DNA of 9,901 bases from CALACW01 sp002431305 (lineage in GTDB: Bacteria; Bacillota; Clostridia; Oscillospirales; Acutalibacteraceae), in contig CALACW010000054.1 of the NCBI GenBank assembly GCA_937890355.1, positions 1-9,901 of the forward strand, read 5' to 3'. The position numbers and the translations under genes are program-made. The number at the start of each line of letters is the position of its first letter. Within the stretch, counting starts at the first letter, position 1. The notes under the pieces were generated by a model that saw only the letters and a list, made by a program, of their open reading frames with translations, did not search any database and was not told where the DNA came from. Shown one piece after another: positions 4,859 through 9,901 of the stretch.

Positions 4859-5770
4859 TTATTTATTTGCACTTATAACAATATCACACAATTCCTCTGT
4901 CGCAAAGTCAAACAGAACGCATCCGTAAAAAGCGGGATTTGTTTTTGAAAACTCAATAAAGAAACTGTTCATTTGAGATGAATACTGAGGAATTGAACCC
5001 GAATCGGAACTGCAGCTTATAAAGTTGAGGCAAAGAGCGGGCGTTACAACTGCTGGTAAATAATTATTTTTAAAGAAACAGAGCGCAGAGTCTTTTTTCT
5101 GCTCAATTGAAGCGGGTTTGTATACGTCCTGTACATTTATAAAATATCCGTCGTTGTATATTGCGAATGTATCGTTGTTTTTCCAGCCGTGAGCCGCGTT
5201 TAATCCGAGAGTGCTCTCTCGGTCAAATCTGTTTATAAGTACGATTTTTCCGCGGACTTCTCCGATTTTCGGAAGCCTGTTTTCGGTGTACCATAAATTT
5301 TCGTTTGATTCAATTTCTTTTTTTAACAGTCTTACAAATGACGCGGTCTTATTTCCATCGTCATCTTCGTCTCTTAAACTGAGCAGAATTGTTTCGCTCG
5401 GATTATCTTTTAAAAAATTATAACAATATTCAGCAGTTTCTTCAAAAGTCGAGCCCTGCACAACAACACCGTGTACAATTTTTAATTTGCCTAACGAGAC
5501 TTTTGCTCTGATGTCAAGCATTCTGACACCCATGTTAAGCTGATCGTTAAGTGTGTAATTCTGACATTTTGCAACCGAGTATACCGGTTCATACAATGCG
5601 CCCGAATTATGAGAACCTGGAATCGAAATTTCCGAAATAAGTTTGTTGTCACTGATGTTTTTCATCCAGTCGTTGTTGTTAAACCCGCCTTTGTCCTTTA
5701 TTCCGCCGAGTCCGAACAAAACCTGTAACAGGAACAAAAAAGCGGTGATTGATGAAATTAATGAATTCAT
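4859..5770 (-). CDS. Phosphatidylinositol-specific phospholipase C X-domain protein
   Basis: 303 residues. Residues 7-23 are hydrophobic (an uncleaved anchor or signal peptide), so the enzyme acts at or beyond the membrane. The PI-PLC X domain follows: EISIPGSHNSGA with catalytic His54, MLDIR with Asp86 and Arg88, KIVHG with the second catalytic His100, ILLSLRDE (131-135), a GKIVLINRF strand and VLFDFA with Asp288 near the C-terminus. Such enzymes cleave phosphatidylinositol or its glycan-linked forms to a cyclic inositol phosphate and diacylglycerol. In the Bacillus and Listeria enzymes the first His is followed by Asp; here Asn55 stands in that place, as in eukaryotic PLCs. Length is usual for bacterial PI-PLC. 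The start is firm: AAGGAGG (5778-5784) seven bases before ATG. It is a monocistronic unit with its own promoter, closed by the bidirectional terminator. Confidence 0.9.
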   Translation of the reverse strand: MNSLISSITAFLFLLQVLFGLGGIKDKGGFNNNDWMKNISDNKLISEISIPGSHNSGALYEPVYSVAKCQNYTLNDQLNMGVRMLDIRAKVSLGKLKIVHGVVVQGSTFEETAEYCYNFLKDNPSETILLSLRDEDDDGNKTASFVRLLKKEIESNENLWYTENRLPKIGEVRGKIVLINRFDRESTLGLNAAHGWKNNDTFAIYNDGYFINVQDVYKPASIEQKKDSALCFFKNNYLPAVVTPALCLNFISCSSDSGSIPQYSSQMNSFFIEFSKTNPAFYGCVLFDFATEELCDIVISANK

Positions 5771-5790
5771 GATGTCGCCTCCTTAATATG

Positions 5791-5819
5791 ATTATACATT
5801 ATTTTCGGAATCATATCAA
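5791..5819 (-). promoter_or_regulatory. Promoter of the PI-PLC gene
   Basis: On the minus strand TTGATA (5814-5819), a 17-base spacer and TATAAT (5791-5796); eleven of twelve consensus positions match. The start point near 5784 would lie at the ribosome binding site, leaving a very short leader of about 14 bases. Confidence 0.65.
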
Positions 5820-5831
5820 TATTTTTATAAA

Positions 5832-5860
5832 AAAATCGACCCGGGGAAGGGGTCGATTTT
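5832..5860. terminator. Terminator of the trk operon
   Basis: AAAATCGACCC (5832-5842) pairs perfectly with GGGTCGATTTT (5850-5860) around seven bases. On the minus strand a T-rich tail follows the stem, suiting the end of the trkA-trkH transcript about 175 bases after the trkH stop. The plus strand also ends in TTTTCTT, so it could work both ways and shields the PI-PLC promoter. Confidence 0.75.
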
Positions 5861-5861
5861 C

Positions 5862-5965
5862 TTCAAACTGTCAGGTTTGAAAAAAGAGAGGTATATGTAC
5901 ATGAAATGTTCGTTGGAACATGGGGCAATCTGTTTGTTCAGGTTTTTTATTTTTTTCTCAACCTG
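5862..5965. repeat. Three consecutive small inverted repeats after trkH
   Basis: TTCAAAC/GTTTGAA (5862-5868 and 5875-5881, 6-base loop), ATGTTC/GAACAT (5906-5911 and 5916-5921, 4-base loop) and CAGGTT/AACCTG (5939-5944 and 5960-5965, 15-base loop) lie in a row. None has a T-run on the exit side, so they are not ordinary terminators. They would fold in the 3' untranslated part of the trk transcript on the minus strand, or in a plus-strand transcript. Confidence 0.45.
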
Positions 5966-5993
5966 TGAGTACAATATACCCCTGCCGACTTAA
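5901..5993 (+). CDS. Possible 30-residue hydrophobic peptide
   Basis: GAGAGG (5886-5891) stands nine bases before ATG 5901; an in-frame ATG also lies at 5895. The peptide reads MKCSLEHGAICLFRFFIFFS and ends TCEYNIPLPT, with a hydrophobic core and three Cys. I see no good promoter on this strand, the frame covers two of the three inverted repeats, and such short frames arise by chance. I list it because ribosome binding site and start are well spaced and the stretch is otherwise gene-free. Confidence 0.2.
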   Translation: MKCSLEHGAICLFRFFIFFSTCEYNIPLPT

Positions 5994-6035
5994 ACAAACC
6001 TTGAAATGAAAAAATGATTTTAAAGAATATATTAA

Positions 6036-7481
6036 TTATTTGCGTTTTATCCATGTTGAAGGAGTTGCGGCAATTATCAGAGGATAGATTTCAAGACGTC
6101 CCAAAAGCATCGCGGCAGACAATACTATTTTTGCGAACGGGGAAAATGCCGAGAAATTGCCGGCGGGGCCGACCAGCCCGAATCCGGGACCTACATTGTT
6201 AAAGCATGTTGCTACTGCCGTAAAGTTTGTAATTAAGTCAAACGGTTCAAAATTAATTATCAGAAACAAGACGCCTATACAGCACATGTATGTTGCAAAA
6301 TATATGCTGACTCCGTTCAATGTTGACGAGTCTATTGTTTTTCCCTCAAATCTTATCGCCTTGACCGACCTCGGATGAAGCATCCTGCGTAATTCGCGTT
6401 TCATTATTTTTACAAGTATTACGACCCTGGAAACTTTAAGACCGCCGGCTGTTGAACCCGCGCATCCGCCGATAAACAGAAGGATAAGCAATATTCCGCG
6501 TGAAAATTCTGGCCATAAGTTAAAATCAGCCGTTGCATATCCGGTTGTTGTCATTATTGAAGAAACCTGAAACGCTGCAAGGCGCGCGCAGTCCGCCGCG
6601 TTTTTGTATGTAGGGTAAATATTAATTGCAATCGCTGCCGCTGAAACAATGCTAATTGCGGTGTATGTCCAAAGTTCCTCGCTTTTAAGCATGGCTTTGA
6701 ACTTTTTTGTGATCGCAAGATAAAATAAATTAAAATTGATTCCGAATAGAAACATAAAGACAGTAATTACCCATTGCGAAAACACGGAGTACGAAGCAAT
6801 ACTGTCGGATTTTATACCGAATCCGCCCGTGCCTGCGGAGCCGAACGACAATACAATACTGTCAAACAACGGCATTCCTCCGAGGTACAGTATTATAATC
6901 TGTATAATTGTCATTACGATATATATGAAATATAAAATTTTTGCTGTGTCTTTCGCCTTCGGGACCAGTTTTCCGACTGTCGGTCCTGGCATTTCCGCTC
7001 TTAATAGATGCATTGTTCTGTCTGACGAAGACGGGATTATTGCCATGATAAATACAAGAACCCCCATACCGCCGACCCAATGCGTAAAACTGCGCCAAAA
7101 TAGAATACTTTTGCTTAGTGCTTCAATATTCGTTAAAACAGAAGAACCCGTTGTTGTAAAACCGCTTACCGTTTCAAAAAATGCATCGACATAAGAGGGA
7201 ATTTCCTTTGATAGAAAAAACGGAAGCGCTCCTACAGCCGAAAGAAGAACCCATGAAAGCGCAACGGTTGCAAATCCTTCGCGCGCATATATGGTTCGTG
7301 ATGACGGCTTGAAAACAATACTTAATCCGTATCCTAAAAAAAGAGCTATAGCTATTGATGTGGGATAAACCCAAAAGCAGTCTTCGTTATAATATAACGA
7401 AACAAACATCGGTAATGTTAAAAGCCCGGCTTCGAGCTTGAGCATTTGCCCCGCCATAAAAAAACACATTCTTCGATTCAT
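6036..7481 (-). CDS. trkH: TrkH-type potassium uptake membrane subunit
   Basis: 481 residues, polytopic membrane protein of the Trk/Ktr/HKT superfamily, which lets potassium cross the membrane through four fused pore repeats. The four selectivity-filter loops are visible: SGFTTTGSS (106-114), SAGTGGFG (215-222), MTTTGYA (310-316) and NVGPGFG (429-435). Further landmarks are THWVGGMG (133-140), FGINFN (246-251) and CAGSTAGGLKVSR (340-352). The length matches TrkH. The start at ATG 7481 follows AAAGGT seven bases upstream and lies ten bases after the trkA stop, so both are made from one transcript in regulator-first order. It works with the TrkA protein, which binds its cytoplasmic face and gates it in response to nucleotides. 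No lesion or unusual residue is seen. Confidence 0.95.
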   Translation of the reverse strand: MNRRMCFFMAGQMLKLEAGLLTLPMFVSLYYNEDCFWVYPTSIAIALFLGYGLSIVFKPSSRTIYAREGFATVALSWVLLSAVGALPFFLSKEIPSYVDAFFETVSGFTTTGSSVLTNIEALSKSILFWRSFTHWVGGMGVLVFIMAIIPSSSDRTMHLLRAEMPGPTVGKLVPKAKDTAKILYFIYIVMTIIQIIILYLGGMPLFDSIVLSFGSAGTGGFGIKSDSIASYSVFSQWVITVFMFLFGINFNLFYLAITKKFKAMLKSEELWTYTAISIVSAAAIAINIYPTYKNAADCARLAAFQVSSIMTTTGYATADFNLWPEFSRGILLILLFIGGCAGSTAGGLKVSRVVILVKIMKRELRRMLHPRSVKAIRFEGKTIDSSTLNGVSIYFATYMCCIGVLFLIINFEPFDLITNFTAVATCFNNVGPGFGLVGPAGNFSAFSPFAKIVLSAAMLLGRLEIYPLIIAATPSTWIKRK

Positions 7482-7491
7482 GATACTACCT

Positions 7492-8853
7492 TTATTTCTT
7501 CAAAATATCGTCAAGGTCGTTGAGTCTCTGACCTGATGCTATTACTATTACTCTGTCGTCAGCCTCTATGTGGTCTGTGCCCGACGGAATGATGGTCTGT
7601 CTGTTTCTCATTATTCCCGTTACAAGTATATTTCTTTTAAGAGTTATATCCTTGAGCGGAATATTCAGAGTTCTGGAGCCTTCTTTTGCGATAAATTCGA
7701 GAACCTCGGCCCTGCCGTCCATGAGTTTATATAATGTTTCGACATTGCTTCCGAATGAATTTTCAAGTGCACGCGCATAGCGCACTATTATATCCGAAGT
7801 TATTTTCTGAGGTGAAACAATACATTCTACTCCGATTTTCCCGGCCAGTGTCACAAGTTCGGGCCTGTTTATTTTTGAAATGACTGTCGGAACTCTCTGC
7901 ATTGAGGCAAATACGGACATGAGAATGTTTTCCTCGTCGATTCCCGTAAGGGCTACGAATGCATCTGCGTTCAGCAGTCCCTCTTCCATCAGCAGATCCT
8001 GATTAATTCCGTTTCCGTTTATTATGTATGTCTTTCTGAGTTCTTCGCTAAGCTGTTTTGCTCTTGAGGCGTCTTTTTCGAGAATTGTTACATTGCCTCT
8101 GGAATGTTCGAGATATTTTGCAAGATAAAATGAAATTCTGCTGCCTCCGAAAATCATAACATTTTTTGCTTCGCGTTTCATAAGACCGAGCAATTTTAAA
8201 AGTTTCTCTATTTCATCCGGTGACGCGGTTATACCGAGTCTGTCTCCGTGGTGCAATTCAAAATTGCCGTCCGGGATATAAATCTCGTTTGAACGTTCGA
8301 CTGAACTTATAAGATAATTTGCCTTAAACTTTTCTCTCATTTTTATAAGCGTCATGCCGTCAAGTTTTGAGTCCGAGGGAAGTTTTATCTCTATCATCTC
8401 AAGATTACGCTTTGAAAAATTTTCAATTTTTGTTGCGGAGGGGAGTTTCAGAATATTTCTTAATTCCTTAGCCGTAAGCAGTTCCGGATTCAGCGCCATA
8501 TCAAGCTCAAACTGACTTCTCATGAAATTTAGCCCGGAGTCGTTATATTCGGGATTCCTTATGCGTGCAACGGTATGTTCGGCGCCCATTTTTTTTGCAA
8601 GAAAGCATGCAATCATATTAAGTTCGTCGCTTCCCGTTACGGCAATAAAAAGAGCTGCGTCTTTTGCTCCGGCTTCTGAAAGTATATCGCTGTCTGCGCC
8701 GTTTCCGCAAATACTCATTATGTCGTAAATGTTGTTTATGTGTTCAAGTACTTCTGCGTCATTGTCTATAGCAACGACATCGTGTCCTTCAAGTACAAGA
8801 TTTTCGATTACGGAAACGCCTATTTTCCCGCATCCGACTACGATAACCTTCAT
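7492..8853 (-). CDS. trkA: TrkA-type potassium channel regulator (two RCK units)
   Basis: 453 residues, cytoplasmic, made of two tandem RCK_N/RCK_C units. Unit one: VVGCGKIG (6-12, the GxGxxG dinucleotide loop) with AIDND (28-32) at the end of the second strand, then an RCK_C domain to about 220. Unit two starts near 231 with VMIFGGSRISFYLAKYL; here the glycine loop is degenerate (GGSRIS), a change common in the second half of clostridial TrkA proteins. A second TGIDEEN element (303-309) and a C-terminal RCK_C (about 370-450) follow. It gates the TrkH subunit on NAD(H)/ATP binding and may bind cyclic di-AMP through RCK_C, as known for relatives; nothing here proves that. AGAGG stands about ten bases before ATG 8853. 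It is first in the trkA-trkH operon, with its own promoter. Confidence 0.93.
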   Translation of the reverse strand: MKVIVVGCGKIGVSVIENLVLEGHDVVAIDNDAEVLEHINNIYDIMSICGNGADSDILSEAGAKDAALFIAVTGSDELNMIACFLAKKMGAEHTVARIRNPEYNDSGLNFMRSQFELDMALNPELLTAKELRNILKLPSATKIENFSKRNLEMIEIKLPSDSKLDGMTLIKMREKFKANYLISSVERSNEIYIPDGNFELHHGDRLGITASPDEIEKLLKLLGLMKREAKNVMIFGGSRISFYLAKYLEHSRGNVTILEKDASRAKQLSEELRKTYIINGNGINQDLLMEEGLLNADAFVALTGIDEENILMSVFASMQRVPTVISKINRPELVTLAGKIGVECIVSPQKITSDIIVRYARALENSFGSNVETLYKLMDGRAEVLEFIAKEGSRTLNIPLKDITLKRNILVTGIMRNRQTIIPSGTDHIEADDRVIVIASGQRLNDLDDILKK

Positions 8854-8892
8854 ATAGTTTAAACCTCTGTTTTGTGAAAAAATCTTAAAATG

Positions 8893-8921
8893 ATTTTATC
8901 ATTATGTCTGTATTTTTTCAA
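8893..8921 (-). promoter_or_regulatory. Promoter of the trkA-trkH operon
   Basis: On the minus strand TTGAAA (8916-8921), a 17-base spacer and TAAAAT (8893-8898). The leader would be only about 30 bases and contains no room for a riboswitch, so the cyclic di-AMP (ydaO) riboswitch found before some potassium uptake genes is absent here. Confidence 0.65.
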
Positions 8922-9035
8922 TACATTTTTAAATAATTTAAGGTTAAATATAATTATAATAAAATCAGATATACATTATTGAATCAATGTCCTACAAAAT
9001 TCATAGTATTGTAATATAATAACTTTTGAATTTGT

Positions 9036-9064
9036 TTGACAAACGGATATAAATATTGTATATT
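9036..9064 (+). promoter_or_regulatory. Promoter of the anchored surface protein gene
   Basis: TTGACA (9036-9041), a 17-base spacer and TATATT (9059-9064); eleven of twelve consensus positions match. Transcription would begin near 9071, with a leader of about 45 bases ending in AAAGGTG (9102-9108). It diverges from the trk promoter. Confidence 0.8.
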
Positions 9065-9115
9065 ATTTATAGTCGCTTTTTTGTCGGCTCAGCATTTTTT
9101 CAAAGGTGAGAATTC

Positions 9116-9802
9116 ATGAAAAAGTCCGTTATTAAAAGAGTTCTTTGTTTTGTTTTTGCTTTATCACTGTTAGGCGGATTTGCTTTTTCGGCTTCTGCCG
9201 AGACGATACAGGACAGAATTCAGGCATGGCAAGCCGAGAGAAACAATAACAATAATAACAACAGTAATTCAGGTGATAATTCACAGGGCTCCTCAGCCGG
9301 CAGCGTGATTGACGAAGCGCAGTTCAGTGAACAGGTTAAGGAACTTTGGGATCAGATTTCGGGTACGGATATCGGCTCGGTAATTTCGGAGTTTGATCTT
9401 CAGGAACTGTTTGATATGGGCTCGGAAGCATGGAACAGTGCAGTTGATATGATAAAAGACGCTATCGGCGGAGGTTCGGGTACATCATCGTCGGGTAATA
9501 CCGGAACCAAGCAGTCTACAACGGCACGTGCTGCCGCTTCAACATATGTTATTACATACGATACAGTCCCGGCTGTAACAAATTCAAATACTACTTCAGC
9601 CGCACCTGAAACAACAACTTCGCCGTCGACTTATGCGGTTACAGCTCCGCAGGTTACCCAAAAGGCCGAGAGTGTTACCTCCGTGGCTGCGGATGAAAAG
9701 AGCCTTTCTACAGCATCGATAATTGTCATAGTTATCCTGTCAATTGCTACGATAGGCGTTATAGTTGCTCTCGTTGTTTACTTCTCGGTAAAGAGACGAT
9801 AA
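9116..9802 (+). CDS. Secreted, Asn/Ser/Thr-rich protein with C-terminal membrane anchor
   Basis: 228 residues, family not recognised. Residues 1-28 are a signal peptide (KKSVIKR, hydrophobic core, ASA before Glu29). A short helical piece (ETIQDRIQAWQAER) is followed by seven Asn in a row (43-49) and a Ser/Gly/Asn linker. Residues 64-117 form the only likely folded part, amphipathic and acidic (EQVKELWDQ, SEFDLQELFDMGSEAWNSAV, DMIKDAI). Then comes a long Gly/Ser/Thr/Ala/Val-rich stalk (118-199), and residues 201-223 are a transmembrane helix followed by KRR facing the cytoplasm. This is a type I single-pass surface protein with a wall-spanning stalk; there is no LPxTG motif. AAAGGTG lies seven bases before ATG 9116. 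It is monocistronic. The stalk could be glycosylated; no function can be assigned. Confidence 0.85.
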   Translation: MKKSVIKRVLCFVFALSLLGGFAFSASAETIQDRIQAWQAERNNNNNNNSNSGDNSQGSSAGSVIDEAQFSEQVKELWDQISGTDIGSVISEFDLQELFDMGSEAWNSAVDMIKDAIGGGSGTSSSGNTGTKQSTTARAAASTYVITYDTVPAVTNSNTTSAAPETTTSPSTYAVTAPQVTQKAESVTSVAADEKSLSTASIIVIVILSIATIGVIVALVVYFSVKRR

Positions 9803-9824
9803 CTTTGCATTAATACAGAATTAA

Positions 9825-9852
9825 AACAGTCCTTTTCAGGGCTGTTTTTTTT
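9825..9852 (+). terminator. Rho-independent terminator of the surface protein gene
   Basis: AACAGTCC (9825-9832) pairs with GGGCTGTT (9839-9846), with one G-U pair, around six bases, and the run of T continues to 9852. It lies 23 bases after the stop codon. The remaining bases to 9901 are AT-rich with no visible feature. Confidence 0.85.
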
Positions 9853-9901
9853 GCATTACATCGATGATCATCCTATATATTATGATAAAATATTTTAATA
9901 T

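Noticed and set aside
6736..7194. A 152-codon open frame on the plus strand inside trkH
   Set aside because: trkH is unmistakable on the minus strand with all four filter loops; the other frame is a shadow without a start signal.
8854..9035. Cyclic di-AMP (ydaO-type) riboswitch before the potassium transport operon
   Set aside because: The promoter at 8893-8921 leaves a leader of only about 30 bases, and the AT-rich upstream DNA shows no matching structured motif.

Overview
The window looks like the chromosome of a low-to-moderate GC Gram-positive anaerobe of the Clostridia, probably Oscillospiraceae/Ruminococcus-like. The grounds are strong AGGAGG-type ribosome binding sites, sigma-A promoters with 17-base spacers, short Rho-independent terminators, a paired TrkA/TrkH potassium system and a small DUF6514-like protein. 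This assignment is by sequence style only; there is no rRNA or other marker.

Left third (1-3515): a graveyard of accessory genes. On the minus strand, reading right to left, lies what I interpret as a decayed ABC-three-component (ABC-3C) conflict/defence operon. A perfect consensus promoter (TTGACA-17-TATAAT, 2415-2443) faces a 5'-truncated effector gene with Cys-pair motifs (1560-2396). It is followed by a small middle component (1352-1576), a DUF2326-type ABC/SMC-like ATPase (518-1361) and a still-intact small XRE regulator (310-549). The four genes overlap in a chain, as in a real operon. The first three carry in-frame stops and single-base slips in A-runs, and the ATPase also appears to have lost its Walker A region and its coiled coil. 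On the plus strand follow a sigma-70 region 4 remnant with three in-frame stops (to 2846), a lipoprotein with a cyclophilin-like domain broken by an amber codon and a one-base deletion (2924-3459), and the first 18 codons of an aldo/keto reductase that is then cut off (3461-3514). A partial unidentified gene leaves the window at the left edge.

Middle (3515-5860): a T-rich gene-free stretch, then a well-equipped small gene (promoter, AGGAGG, DUF6514-like protein, terminator). Next comes a short Sel1-like reading frame that overlaps a C-terminal DUF1963 (YwqG-like) protein. A perfect 14-bp bidirectional terminator separates these from a convergent phosphatidylinositol-specific phospholipase C X-domain protein with its own promoter.

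Right (5860-9901): the minus-strand trkA-trkH operon (NAD-binding RCK regulator followed after 10 bases by the potassium-translocating subunit), ending in several hairpins and a terminator. Divergent from it is a plus-strand gene for a secreted, Asn/Ser/Thr-rich protein with a C-terminal membrane anchor, with clear promoter and terminator. The right two-thirds reads as healthy housekeeping and surface genes; the left third reads as an inserted accessory region under pseudogenisation.
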